Source of the DNA: Clostridiales bacterium
GTDB taxonomy: Bacteria; Bacillota; Clostridia; Christensenellales; Borkfalkiaceae
Reading direction: 5' to 3'
NCBI GenBank assembly: GCA_015069365.1
Contig: SVIT01000011.1
Location: forward strand, 1-32,337
Length of the DNA stretch: 32,337 nucleotides
The translations under genes and the position numbers were made by a program. Below, in pieces: positions 16,290 to 24,285 of the stretch; position 1 is the stretch's first letter; each line of letters starts with the position of its first letter. The notes below the pieces were generated by a model. It had not been told where the DNA came from and did not search any database. It saw only the letters and a program-made list of their open reading frames with translations.

Positions 16290-17249
16290 ATGAAGAAATT
16301 ACCTGCAGAGACTCCCGTTTATCTTTTTTTGGGCTTTTTAGAATCGGGTAAGACGAAATTTATCCAAGAGACGTTTGAAGACCCCCGTTTTTCATCGGGT
16401 GAAAAAACGTTGTTGCTTGTTTGCGAGGAAGGGGTGGAGGAGTACGAAACCATCAAATTTTCTAACGCGGAGAGCGTGGATCTTGTCGTGATTGAGGAAA
16501 AATCACAGTTGACGGAAGAATATCTTGCGAATTTGCAGATTGAGCACGGCGCAGAACGTATCGTTGTTGAATACAACGGCATGTGGGAGTTGGAAGACTT
16601 CTTCAACGCCATGCCTGAGGGGTGGATGGTCAATCAAATTATGACTTTCTTCGATTCGAACACGTTTGTGACCTACAACGCGAATATGCGTCAGTTGGTG
16701 TATGATAAGATCAACAATACGCAGTTGGTTGTCTTTAACCGTTACAGTGACAGCATGGACAAAATGGAGTTCCACAAAATTGTCCGTGGAATCAGCCGTC
16801 GTTGCGATATTGTTTATGAAAGAGAAAATGGTCAGGCGGATTTTGACGATATTGAAGATCCGTTGCCGTTCGATATCAACGCGCCCGTAATATGTATTGA
16901 AGATAAAGACTATGCATTTTTCTACCGCGATTTAACAGAGAATTTAGAGGCGTATATCGGGAAAACGGTCAAATTCCGCGGCTTGGTTGCGACGGACAAG
17001 CGGTTATCTCCCCAAGACATTGTGGTTGGACGTCACGTTATGACCTGCTGTGAGGCGGATATTCAGTATTGCGGACTTGCTTGCGTATTGCCTGAGGTTT
17101 TGAATCTTAAAACACGTGACTGGATTAGCGTCACTGCAAAGGTCGCATTCCAAAAACACCGTATTTATAAGGGCAAGGGCCCAGTTTTGGTGGCAGAAAA
17201 AGTCATTATTTGTGAGAAGCCCGAAGAACAGCTTGCGACGTTCTATTAA
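16290..17249 (+). CDS. CobW-like P-loop protein with YcgQ/TIGR03943-like C-terminal domain
   Basis: A 319-residue protein. Residues 8-25 (VYLFLGFLESGKTKFIQE) resemble the CobW Walker A loop, but with E-S instead of the usual G-A before GKT. The C-x-C-C metal motif is absent, and the NKxD position reads VFNRYS. From about residue 227 (VKFRGLVATDKRLSPQDIVVGRHVMTCCEAD) the sequence resembles, as I remember it, the C-terminal domain of the TIGR03943/DUF1980 YcgQ proteins, including a Cys pair at 253-254 and the later DWISVTAKV. It would thus be a fusion of two families linked to metal handling. GGAG precedes the start, 15 nt after the COG0523 gene, so the two are co-transcribed. The function is unknown; a partner for the upstream GTPase is inference. 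Confidence 0.75.
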   Translation: MKKLPAETPVYLFLGFLESGKTKFIQETFEDPRFSSGEKTLLLVCEEGVEEYETIKFSNAESVDLVVIEEKSQLTEEYLANLQIEHGAERIVVEYNGMWELEDFFNAMPEGWMVNQIMTFFDSNTFVTYNANMRQLVYDKINNTQLVVFNRYSDSMDKMEFHKIVRGISRRCDIVYERENGQADFDDIEDPLPFDINAPVICIEDKDYAFFYRDLTENLEAYIGKTVKFRGLVATDKRLSPQDIVVGRHVMTCCEADIQYCGLACVLPEVLNLKTRDWISVTAKVAFQKHRIYKGKGPVLVAEKVIICEKPEEQLATFY

Positions 17250-17267
17250 TTCCTATATACAAAAATC

Positions 17268-17305
17268 AACGCCATTCAAGGACTAAGTCTTTGAATGGCG
17301 TTTTT
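17268..17305 (+). terminator. Strong bidirectional terminator between convergent genes
   Basis: AACGCCATTCAAGGAC (17268-17283) pairs with GTCTTTGAATGGCGTT (17287-17302) over 16 bp with one G-U pair and a TAA loop, followed by TTT on the + strand. On the - strand the stem is followed by TGATTTTTG, so it can also end nifJ transcription arriving from the right. Confidence 0.92.
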
Positions 17306-17312
17306 ATACTCC

Positions 17313-20300
17313 TTAAATGAGCTCAGATAATTTTTGGTAGAAAGAAAACAGTTTTTTACTTTCTTCCTCTGCTTCGGTAAAGAGTGTTTCTGCAGTTTCA
17401 GGCTCGGTCTTTTTAAGAGAATTAAAGCGGTTTTCACCCGATAAAAAGCTTTTAAAATCTACGGTGGGGGCTTTGCTGTCTAACACAAACGGATTTTTAC
17501 CCACCTCTTTTAACCTTGGATCAAAACGGAATAGATGCCAATATCCGCAATCCACCGCCAACTTTTCCTCGTCAACGCTTTTGCTCATATTCGCGCCGTG
17601 AGCAATACAAGGGGTGTACGCGATGATAAGAGAGGGGCCGTTATACGATTCTGCCTCGGTGAAAGCGTTTAAAAGCTGTTGTTTGTTTGCCCCCAAAGAG
17701 ACTTGCGCAACGTAGACGTAGCCGTAGCTCATTGCCATCAGCGCCAGTGGTTTTTTCTTTCTCCGTTTTCCTGAGGTCGCAAACCGCGCAACTGCGCCCA
17801 TGGGTGTGGATTTTGACGCTTGACCGCCCGTGTTTGAGTATACCTCTGAATCAAGCACCAGAATATTTACGTTTGCTCCGCTTGCGATTACGTGATCTAA
17901 GCCCCCGTACCCGATATCGTATGCCCAACCGTCTCCGCCTATGATCCATACGGACTTATCGGTGGCGTTATCGTTCGCAACCTCGCAGGCGAGCCGCATG
18001 CCTAGCCCAAATTCAGCATTGTCTTCAAAGAGCGAGTTCGCCCAAGCGGGCCCATGTCCCTCGCGATTGACGGTGTAGGGGCAAGTAGGGGCAGAGCCCC
18101 CGTAAATGGACGAACAGCCCGTGGCGTTAGCGATGACCATTTTTTCGCCGAATAATTGAGTGAGGAGCTTGATATAAGCAGTTTCGCCGCAGCCTGCGCA
18201 GGCGTAATGGAACTCGAATAAAGGCTGCTGAAATTGACTTCCCTTTACCGTATTTATCGGGAGAGAGGCAGGGAGTTGCGTAAGGGTTTGAGCGAATTCC
18301 CAGTTTCTTCCCTCTGTAGGCATAAGATCGAATGCAGGGCGCATTACGAGTGCTTTTTCCTTGGCAGGGCAAACGTTGGCACAGACGCCGCAACCCATGC
18401 AGTCGTGCGCCGCTACTTGAATGCGAAAACGGGTATTTGGCATACCGACAGTGGGTTTTGAGATAAAGCCGTTTGGCGTTTCTACGTTCTCAGCAAAGAT
18501 AAAGGGACGAATGGTTGCGTGCGGGCACACGAATGAGCATTGATTGCACTGTATGCAATTTTCTGGGATCCATTGCGGTATAAGGTAAGAAACGCCGTGT
18601 TTTTCTAATTTCGTCGTGCCAGTGGGGACGCTTCCGTCTGGTTTAAAGGCAGACGTGGGCAGACTATCGCCTTTCAAAGAAAGAATAGGGTGAATGAACT
18701 TGCGGAAATATGCATCCTCAGGGAAATCGAGTAGGGGGGCGCCCTCGTTGGTTGTCAACCATTCCTTCGGATACTCGATCTTTTTCAACTCACCTTGGAC
18801 TTGATCTATCGCTGCTATATTCATAGCAACGACCTCGTCACCCTTGCGGCAGAATTTGTTTTTTAATTCCTCTTTAAGATATTCGATTGCTTTTTCATAG
18901 GGCATTATCGAGGGATTTAAGAGGAAAAATGCCGCCTGCATAATGGTGCTGGTTCTTCCTTTTAAACCGACTTGGTTTGCGATTTTTGTCCCGTCGATTA
19001 CATATAGGGAAAGGCGTTTTTTTGCGATTTGATTTTTGAACGTGGCAGGCAGGTATGCGTTGAGTGTGTCTATATCCCCCCAAGGGCAGTTTAAAAGGAA
19101 GATCTTTTCCTCCTTGATATCGGATAGCATATCATATCTTGTGAGGTAAGAGGGATTGTGGCAAGCGATAAAATCCGCGCGGTCGATAAGATAGGAGGAA
19201 CGTATAGGGCTTTTACCGAACCGCAGATGGGAAATTGTCACACCGCCTGATTTTCTTGAATCGTAACAAAAATATGCCTGCACGTATAAATCGGTATGAT
19301 TGCCGATAATCTTGACGGAGTTCTTGTTCGCTCCAACCGTACCGTCAGAACCCAAGCCGTAAAATTTGCAGGCGACTTGATCGCTGTGCTCGATGAAATA
19401 TTTCTCCGTGATATCCAAAGAGGTATGGGTAACGTCGTCCGTGATTCCCACCGTAAAATGGCTTTTAGGATTTTCAGATTCAAGGTTTTTGAAAACGGCG
19501 TAACACATTGTCGGGGTAAATTCTTTCGACCCAAGACCGTATCTTCCGCCAATAACACGCACGGAGCGTTGTTTCTCTGCCAAGGCGCAAATCACGTCCA
19601 AATAGAGTGGTTCACCTGTTGAACCTGCTTCTTTTGTGCGGTCGAGTACCGCAACGTTTTTGCAAGTGCGGGGCAATGCCCTTAAAAATGCCTCGCTGTC
19701 AAAAGGACGGTAGAGACGTACTTTGATCAAGCCCATTTTATGCCCGTTACGATTGAGTTTTTCAACGGTTTCTTCCATGGCAGATGCGCCGCTTCCCATC
19801 ATAACAACGACGTTTTCTGCATCCTTTATGCCGAAATAATCAAAGACATGGTATGCCCGTCCTGTGATTTTTGCGACTTTATCCATCATTTCTTGCACAA
19901 TGGAAGGCACCGCTAAATGGTAGCGGTTTGCGGCTTCGCGGTTCTGAAAATAGATATCGCTGTTTTGCGCTGTGCCACGTTGTATGGGGCGGTTGGGATC
20001 TAATGCCCGTTTTTTGAACTTTTCAATATCGCGCATATCGATCAGTGTTTTTATTTCGTCATATTCCACAACGTCGATTTTGCATGCCTCGTGTGAGGTG
20101 CGGAAGCCGTCGAAGAAATGTAAAAAAGGTACACTACTCTTTAGTGTGGCGAGATGGGCAACGATTGCCAGATCCATCACTTCTTGGACGGAGGAGGACG
20201 CCAACATTGCAAATCCCGTTTGCCTACATGCCATCACGTCCTGATGATCGCCAAAAATACTCAGTGCATGGGTTGCGATTGCACGCGCGCTGACGTGAAA

Positions 20301-20618
20301 GACGCAGGGGAGTAATTCGCCAGCGATTTTATACATATTCGGTAACATCAATAGAAGTCCTTGGCTGCAAGTATAGGTTGTGGATAAAGCGCCGCAGGTA
20401 AGGCTTCCGTGTAAAGCGCCTGCCGCGCCGCTTTCCGATTGCATCTGTACGACTTTCGGTACTCCGTCAAAAAGATTGTTTTTTCCGTTTGCGGACCATT
20501 CGTCAGCGAGTTCCGCCATCGGTGAAGAAGGAGTGATGGGATAGATCACCGCCACCTCCGAAAACGCATAGGAAACGTGGCTTGCGGCGGTGTTTCCGTC
20601 CATAGTCATTTTTTTCAT
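17313..20618 (-). CDS. nifJ: Pyruvate:ferredoxin (flavodoxin) oxidoreductase
   Basis: A 1101-residue single-chain PFOR that oxidises pyruvate and CoA to acetyl-CoA and CO2 while reducing ferredoxin. Domains in order: N-terminal pyruvate-binding region with YPITPSSPMAELADEW, a transketolase-like middle, two 4Fe-4S motifs CIQCNQCSFVCP (about 688-699) and CMGCGVCANVCP (about 740-751), a proximal cluster motif CAGCGETAY near 805, and the TPP motif GDGWAYDIGYGG near 893. A further expected Cys lies in AYTPCIAHG. Length is close to the usual 1170-1200. The start at 20618 is chosen because GGAGG lies 6 nt upstream and the family begins MKKMTMDGNTAASHVSY; an in-frame ATG 39 codons earlier would begin upstream of the promoter. 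This marks an anaerobic energy metabolism. Confidence 0.97.
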   Translation of the reverse strand: MKKMTMDGNTAASHVSYAFSEVAVIYPITPSSPMAELADEWSANGKNNLFDGVPKVVQMQSESGAAGALHGSLTCGALSTTYTCSQGLLLMLPNMYKIAGELLPCVFHVSARAIATHALSIFGDHQDVMACRQTGFAMLASSSVQEVMDLAIVAHLATLKSSVPFLHFFDGFRTSHEACKIDVVEYDEIKTLIDMRDIEKFKKRALDPNRPIQRGTAQNSDIYFQNREAANRYHLAVPSIVQEMMDKVAKITGRAYHVFDYFGIKDAENVVVMMGSGASAMEETVEKLNRNGHKMGLIKVRLYRPFDSEAFLRALPRTCKNVAVLDRTKEAGSTGEPLYLDVICALAEKQRSVRVIGGRYGLGSKEFTPTMCYAVFKNLESENPKSHFTVGITDDVTHTSLDITEKYFIEHSDQVACKFYGLGSDGTVGANKNSVKIIGNHTDLYVQAYFCYDSRKSGGVTISHLRFGKSPIRSSYLIDRADFIACHNPSYLTRYDMLSDIKEEKIFLLNCPWGDIDTLNAYLPATFKNQIAKKRLSLYVIDGTKIANQVGLKGRTSTIMQAAFFLLNPSIMPYEKAIEYLKEELKNKFCRKGDEVVAMNIAAIDQVQGELKKIEYPKEWLTTNEGAPLLDFPEDAYFRKFIHPILSLKGDSLPTSAFKPDGSVPTGTTKLEKHGVSYLIPQWIPENCIQCNQCSFVCPHATIRPFIFAENVETPNGFISKPTVGMPNTRFRIQVAAHDCMGCGVCANVCPAKEKALVMRPAFDLMPTEGRNWEFAQTLTQLPASLPINTVKGSQFQQPLFEFHYACAGCGETAYIKLLTQLFGEKMVIANATGCSSIYGGSAPTCPYTVNREGHGPAWANSLFEDNAEFGLGMRLACEVANDNATDKSVWIIGGDGWAYDIGYGGLDHVIASGANVNILVLDSEVYSNTGGQASKSTPMGAVARFATSGKRRKKKPLALMAMSYGYVYVAQVSLGANKQQLLNAFTEAESYNGPSLIIAYTPCIAHGANMSKSVDEEKLAVDCGYWHLFRFDPRLKEVGKNPFVLDSKAPTVDFKSFLSGENRFNSLKKTEPETAETLFTEAEEESKKLFSFYQKLSELI

Positions 20619-20636
20619 AAAAGTCCTCCGTAAAGA

Positions 20637-20665
20637 TTTATACACAGTATTCTCCTTTTGAGCAA
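20637..20665 (-). promoter_or_regulatory. Likely nifJ promoter
   Basis: On the - strand TTGCTC (20665-20660) and TATAAA (20642-20637) are separated by 17 nt. Transcription would begin near 20630, leaving a leader of only about 12 nt that still holds the GGAGG site. Confidence 0.5.
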
Positions 20666-20733
20666 AAAAATGCTGTTGAAACACAAAGTGTAAAAGAAAG
20701 AATTTTGGACATACTAAGAATGGAGGTGAGAAC

Positions 20734-20889
20734 ATGAAATATATATGTACAGTTTGCGGTTATGAATATGATGAAACGAAGGGTGATCTCGACCATGGTG
20801 TGCCTGCAGGGACAAAATGGGCGGATCTGCCTCAAGATTGGACTTGTCCATTATGCGGCGTTGCAAAAGAGTTTTTTGCGGAAAAATAA
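20734..20889 (+). CDS. Rubredoxin
   Basis: A 51-residue one-iron electron carrier: MKYICTVCGYEYDETKGD at the start and DWTCPLCGVAKEFF near the end. The four iron ligands are Cys5, Cys8, Cys38 and Cys41 in two CxxCG-type knuckles, and the length is standard. TGGAGGTGAG gives a strong ribosome binding site 7 nt before the ATG. It is divergent from nifJ and lies directly upstream of a flavodiiron protein, for which rubredoxin is the usual electron donor in anaerobes. No convincing own promoter could be read in the 115-nt divergent region. Confidence 0.96.
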   Translation: MKYICTVCGYEYDETKGDLDHGVPAGTKWADLPQDWTCPLCGVAKEFFAEK

Positions 20890-20922
20890 TTATTAAAATC
20901 GTGCGAAAAAATCTTGAAAGAC

Positions 20923-20951
20923 TTGCAACGATTGTTTTTTTCTGTTATAAT
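20923..20951 (+). promoter_or_regulatory. Promoter of the flavodiiron protein gene
   Basis: TTGCAA (20923-20928) and TATAAT (20946-20951) are spaced by 17 nt, with an extended -10 TGTTATAAT. Transcription should start near 20958, 23 nt before the ATG. Confidence 0.85.
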
Positions 20952-20980
20952 ACTCTAAAGTATTTGGTAGGAGTAATTCA

Positions 20981-22135
20981 ATGGAGATGAAAGATATACA
21001 ATACGTAGGGGTGAACGATTACAAAATCGACTTGTTTGAGGGTATGTATATGGTGCCTAATGGCATGGCGTACAATTCCTACGTGATTATGGACGAGAAA
21101 ATTGCCGTTATGGATGCGGTGGATGGGGCTTTTGTCGCGGAATGGTTGGATAAGGTGGAAGAGGTACTGAACGGAGCCAAACCAGATTATCTTATCGTAC
21201 AGCACATGGAACCTGATCATTCAGCGGGTATTTTTGCCTTTATGGAAAAATATCCAAACGTTAAAATCGTATCGTCGTCCAGAGCGTTTATGATGATGAA
21301 AAATTATTTCGGCACGGATTTTTCTGACCGTCAAATCGTTGTTGGAGAGGGGAATAGTTTGCCTTTAGGCTCGAGGGAATTGCTGTTCTTTGCAGCACCG
21401 ATGGTGCACTGGCCCGAGGTTCTTATGACCTATGAAAAGACGGAAAAAATACTCTTTTCAGCAGACGCGTTTGGAAAATTCGGGGCGTTGGACGTTGAGG
21501 AAGAATGGGCGTGCGAAGCGAGAAGATATTATTTTGGGATCGTTGGAAAATACGGCGTCCAGGTACAGATGCTGTTGAAGAAACTTTCGGGTTATGAGAT
21601 CACGGCAATTTATCCTTTACACGGCCCGATTTTGAGAGAGAATCTGGGGTATTATTTAGATTTGTATAATACTTGGTCGAGTTACGGCGTGGAGAGCGAA
21701 GGCGTATTGATTGCATATACTTCCGTTTACGGTAACACGAAAAATGCGGTGGAATTGTTGGCGGAGGAATTGAAGAAAAACGGCTGTAAAAAGGTGGTTG
21801 TCAACGATTTGGCTCGTTGTGATATGGCAGAAGCGGTAGAGGATGGGTTCCGTTATGGAAAAATCGTTTTTGCAACGACTACCTATAACGGGGAGATTTT
21901 TCCTTTCATGAGAGAGTTTATCCACAACTTGACCGAGCGCAATTTCCAAAACAAAACGGTTGCGTTTATTGAGAACGGGAGTTGGGCGCCTATGGCAACG
22001 CGCGTGATGAAAGACTTGCTTTCAAAATGCAAGAATTTGCAATATGCAGCGACCGAGGTAAGTATTTTATCCGCATTAAAAGAAGAAACGCGCGAGAAAA
22101 TTGCAGAACTTGCAAAAGAGTTGTGTGCAGAATAA
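20981..22135 (+). CDS. A-type flavodiiron protein (O2/NO reductase)
   Basis: A 384-residue FprA-like protein that reduces O2 to water or NO to N2O in the cytoplasm. The N-terminal metallo-beta-lactamase-like domain keeps all diiron ligands: His75, Glu77, Asp79 and His80 in HMEPDHSAG, His143 in MVHWPE, Asp162 in SADAFGKFG and His214 in YPLHGPIL. The C-terminal flavodoxin domain starts near residue 243 with the FMN loop TSVYGNT at 247-253. There is no extra rubredoxin or reductase domain, so electrons must come from a separate donor; the rubredoxin gene 91 nt upstream is the obvious partner. AGGAG precedes the start. It ends at a terminator. Confidence 0.95.
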   Translation: MEMKDIQYVGVNDYKIDLFEGMYMVPNGMAYNSYVIMDEKIAVMDAVDGAFVAEWLDKVEEVLNGAKPDYLIVQHMEPDHSAGIFAFMEKYPNVKIVSSSRAFMMMKNYFGTDFSDRQIVVGEGNSLPLGSRELLFFAAPMVHWPEVLMTYEKTEKILFSADAFGKFGALDVEEEWACEARRYYFGIVGKYGVQVQMLLKKLSGYEITAIYPLHGPILRENLGYYLDLYNTWSSYGVESEGVLIAYTSVYGNTKNAVELLAEELKKNGCKKVVVNDLARCDMAEAVEDGFRYGKIVFATTTYNGEIFPFMREFIHNLTERNFQNKTVAFIENGSWAPMATRVMKDLLSKCKNLQYAATEVSILSALKEETREKIAELAKELCAE

Positions 22136-22146
22136 CAAGTGAAAAG

Positions 22147-22173
22147 AAAAACCGCAGATTTGCGGTTTTTTTC
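22147..22173 (+). terminator. Intrinsic terminator after the flavodiiron gene
   Basis: AAAAACCGCA (22147-22156) and TGCGGTTTTT (22161-22170) form a 10-bp stem with a GATT loop and a continuing T tract. Confidence 0.92.
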
Positions 22174-22184
22174 TTCTAAAAATC

Positions 22185-22213
22185 TTGCAATTCGTATTTT
22201 TTTATGATATAAT
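22185..22213 (+). promoter_or_regulatory. Promoter of the small [2Fe-2S] protein gene
   Basis: TTGCAA (22185-22190) and TATAAT (22208-22213) with a 17-nt spacer and TGA directly before the -10. Confidence 0.8.
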
Positions 22214-22245
22214 GCATTTATAAATCATTTGAGAGGACAAAAAAG

Positions 22246-22437
22246 ATGGAAAATATTATGATTTGTAACTGTATGCAGGTATCGGTGGCGGATATTGAAA
22301 AAGCTTTGCACGAAGGTCAGCAGTTTGCCGACGTAGAGAAGCAGTTTGATAAAGTGCAGGCGATTACGCACTGTTCCACGGGTTGTGGTGGCTGTCATGA
22401 CAAAGTGTTGGACGTTATCTCTGAGTTGATGGGTTAA
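22246..22437 (+). CDS. BFD-type [2Fe-2S] binding protein
   Basis: A 63-residue protein made only of a BFD-like domain, related to bacterioferritin-associated ferredoxin and the middle domain of NifU. Cysteines are at 7 and 9 (ICNCMQVS) and at 43, 47 and 50 (HCSTGCGGCHD), matching C-x-C ... C-x(3-4)-C-x-x-C; one of the five is probably not a ligand. AGAGGA gives a ribosome binding site 8 nt upstream. It has its own promoter and terminator, so it is a monocistronic unit between a flavodiiron gene and a metal transporter. A role in iron-sulfur or iron storage chemistry is likely from the family; the partner protein is not in this window. Confidence 0.85.
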   Translation: MENIMICNCMQVSVADIEKALHEGQQFADVEKQFDKVQAITHCSTGCGGCHDKVLDVISELMG

Positions 22438-22460
22438 TATTGATAAAAGTGAAAAATGGT

Positions 22461-22497
22461 AGCACCTCAAATATGGCTTGGGGTGCTTATTTTTTTC
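22461..22497 (+). terminator. Intrinsic terminator after the [2Fe-2S] gene
   Basis: AGCACCTCAA (22461-22470) pairs with TTGGGGTGCT (22478-22487) over 10 bp including one G-U pair, followed by TATTTTTTTC. Confidence 0.9.
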
Positions 22498-22524
22498 GGA
22501 ATTGCCTCTTCAAAACAATATGTC

Positions 22525-22553
22525 TTGACAATTATAACATTTAATGTTATAAT
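22525..22553 (+). promoter_or_regulatory. Promoter of the ZIP transporter gene
   Basis: A consensus TTGACA (22525-22530) and TATAAT (22548-22553) spaced by 17 nt, with TGTTATAAT as an extended -10. Such a near-perfect promoter probably needs repression; an inverted repeat fills its spacer. Confidence 0.88.
22531..22553. promoter_or_regulatory. Inverted repeat, probable operator of the ZIP gene
   Basis: ATTATAACAT (22531-22540) and ATGTTATAAT (22544-22553) are exact inverted copies around TTA. The repeat covers the whole spacer and the -10, where a bound repressor would block RNA polymerase. The regulator is not identified; a Fur-, Zur- or MntR-like metal sensor is an inference from the downstream metal transporter. 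Confidence 0.6.
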
Positions 22554-22590
22554 TTTAAGTAATAAAAGGTTTAACCTTGCGGAGAAAAAT

Positions 22591-23349
22591 ATGGAAATGG
22601 TATTATTGACCGCGCTTGGCGTGGGTGGTGCGACGATAATTGGCGCGCTAATCGGTTTTTTATTTAAAAATCCGTCACATAAATTCAACGATATAATTCT
22701 CTCGTTCGCGGCAGGAGTCATGCTTGCGGCAGCGGTCTTTGGATTAATTCTTCCGTCTTTAGAATACGGTGGTAACTGGTCGATTCTCGTGACGGTCGTT
22801 GGGATTTTGTTGGGCGCGGTATGCTTAAATTTAATAGACAAGCTCGTTCCGCATTTGCATAAAATGACGGGACTTGACCAAGAGTCGCATCCTGAAAAGA
22901 CGGCGCAATTAAATAAGGTGCTGTTATTCGTGATTGCAATCGCTATGCATAATTTGCCTGAGGGCATTGCGGCTGGGGTTAGTTTCGGCACGGAAAACGT
23001 AGCGCAGGCGCTGACGGTGGCAGGCGGTATCGCCTTGCAAAATATTCCAGAAGGCATGGTGATTATCGCTCCGATGATTGCTGCAGGAATGAGCAAAAAA
23101 CGCACCTTCCTCATCGCGCTTGCAACAGGCGTGGTTGAGGTAATCGGTACGTTGATCGGGTATTTTGCGGTCAGTATCTCCACGATTATTCTTCCGTTTG
23201 CCTTGGCGTTTGCAGGGGGGACGATGCTGTACGTTATCAGTGATGAAATGATCCCTGAGACACATTCCCACGGAAACGAGCGGGGGGCAACGTACGCGCT
23301 TTTGATTGGTTTTGCTCTTATGCTCACATTTGATTTCTTCTTAGGGTAA
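22591..23349 (+). CDS. ZIP family divalent metal transporter
   Basis: A 252-residue polytopic membrane protein with about eight transmembrane segments. The ZIP signatures HNLPEGIAAGVSFG (TM4) and LQNIPEGMVI (TM5) hold the metal-binding His, Asn and Glu residues. ZIP proteins bring Zn2+, Fe2+ or Mn2+ into the cytoplasm; a few members of the GufA-like bacterial group are of unclear direction. The start at 22591 has GGAG 6 nt upstream. An in-frame ATG at 22456 is rejected because it precedes the terminator and the promoter. The gene has its own promoter with an inverted repeat (22531-22553), suggesting metal-dependent control. Confidence 0.9.
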   Translation: MEMVLLTALGVGGATIIGALIGFLFKNPSHKFNDIILSFAAGVMLAAAVFGLILPSLEYGGNWSILVTVVGILLGAVCLNLIDKLVPHLHKMTGLDQESHPEKTAQLNKVLLFVIAIAMHNLPEGIAAGVSFGTENVAQALTVAGGIALQNIPEGMVIIAPMIAAGMSKKRTFLIALATGVVEVIGTLIGYFAVSISTIILPFALAFAGGTMLYVISDEMIPETHSHGNERGATYALLIGFALMLTFDFFLG

Positions 23350-23362
23350 TGTATAATAACGA

Positions 23363-23391
23363 TTGATTTTACTGACTATTTATGATAGAAT
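23363..23391 (+). promoter_or_regulatory. Promoter of the exonuclease gene
   Basis: TTGATT (23363-23368) and TAGAAT (23386-23391) with a 17-nt spacer and TGA as an extended -10. The likely start of transcription is about 15 nt before the GTG codon. Confidence 0.65.
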
Positions 23392-23412
23392 AAGGCAAAA
23401 GAGGAGCTAGCG

Positions 23413-24276
23413 GTGCGAGAGGCTGTAAAAAAGCATAAAATGTTGATCGTGGACGGAAACAATCTATTGTTTCAGATGTTCTATGGAATCCCTACAAAAA
23501 TTTATAATAAGCGTGGCAGAACAATTCATGCGACGATAGGTTTCGTTTCGGCGATCCAAAGAATGATTAAAACGTATGCAATTGATCGCTGCGTCGTGGT
23601 ATTTGACTGTGATTCCTCTCAAGAAAGAAAAGAGATTTTAGAGGACTATAAGGGAAACCGTCCGCAGGACTGGGAAACTCTTCCCATGGATGAAGTCCCT
23701 TTTTTTGAGGAGGAATACATACGCGAATGTCTTGCATATTTGAATATTACCACTCTTGATTCTTGCGGTATGGAAGCAGATGATTTGATTGCCTCGATCG
23801 CATTGAAAGAGGAAAGAGAAAACGAGGTGTATATTGCGTCGTTTGACAGCGATTTTTTTCAGTTGATCAATGAAAACGTTTCGGTGATACGATATCGCGG
23901 AAAGCATACGAAAGTGGTGGATTTAGTAACATTTATGCAGGAGTTCTCCTTTCCTCCAAATCGCTACGTTTTATTCAAATCTTTGACGGGTGATACTTCT
24001 GACAACGTACATGGGGTACCCGCAATCGGTAAAAAGCGGGCTACCGAGCTGGTTTGCGTATATCCCGACATTGAAGCGCTTTCGATGGGAAATTTGGATT
24101 TTCTTCCGCAAAAGGCGAGGGAGAGTCTTTATAGCTCTTTAGAGATCGTAAGGCGAAATATACGCTTGATTATGCTCGAGGAAAAACCGATTGAAAAATA
24201 TTGTGCATGCTTTAATGCTGAACGGATTTTAGAAACGAATTCCCAGGTATTAAGCGCATGCCGCATCTTTGATTAA
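23413..24276 (+). CDS. 5'-3' exonuclease, stand-alone FEN domain
   Basis: A 287-residue protein equal to the N-terminal 5' nuclease domain of DNA polymerase I without the polymerase. Metal-binding acids are visible: Asp14 in LIVDGNN, VVFDCDSSQERKEILEDYKGNR, MEADDLIAS, SFDSDFFQLI and LTGDTSDNVHGVPAIGKKRA with the helix-hairpin-helix. Such proteins (B. subtilis YpcP type) remove RNA primers and flaps during replication and repair. The start is GTG at 23413, 6 nt after GAGGAG; an internal ATG nine codons later would leave the conserved LIVDGNN with no N-terminal lead. It precedes a secreted nuclease gene by 47 nt. Confidence 0.9.
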   Translation: MREAVKKHKMLIVDGNNLLFQMFYGIPTKIYNKRGRTIHATIGFVSAIQRMIKTYAIDRCVVVFDCDSSQERKEILEDYKGNRPQDWETLPMDEVPFFEEEYIRECLAYLNITTLDSCGMEADDLIASIALKEERENEVYIASFDSDFFQLINENVSVIRYRGKHTKVVDLVTFMQEFSFPPNRYVLFKSLTGDTSDNVHGVPAIGKKRATELVCVYPDIEALSMGNLDFLPQKARESLYSSLEIVRRNIRLIMLEEKPIEKYCACFNAERILETNSQVLSACRIFD

Positions 24277-24285
24277 TTATTCAAA

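Noticed and set aside
20619-20735. A 39-residue N-terminal extension of nifJ
   Set aside because: The added residues do not resemble PFOR, the region contains the predicted promoter, and GGAGG sits before the ATG at 20618.
22456-22590. A 45-residue N-terminal extension of the ZIP transporter
   Set aside because: It would span the preceding terminator and the gene's own promoter. The ATG at 22591 has a good ribosome binding site.
22467-23327. A 286-residue minus-strand frame opposite the ZIP gene
   Set aside because: The + strand frame has clear ZIP signatures, promoter and ribosome binding site. The opposite frame shows no family motif.
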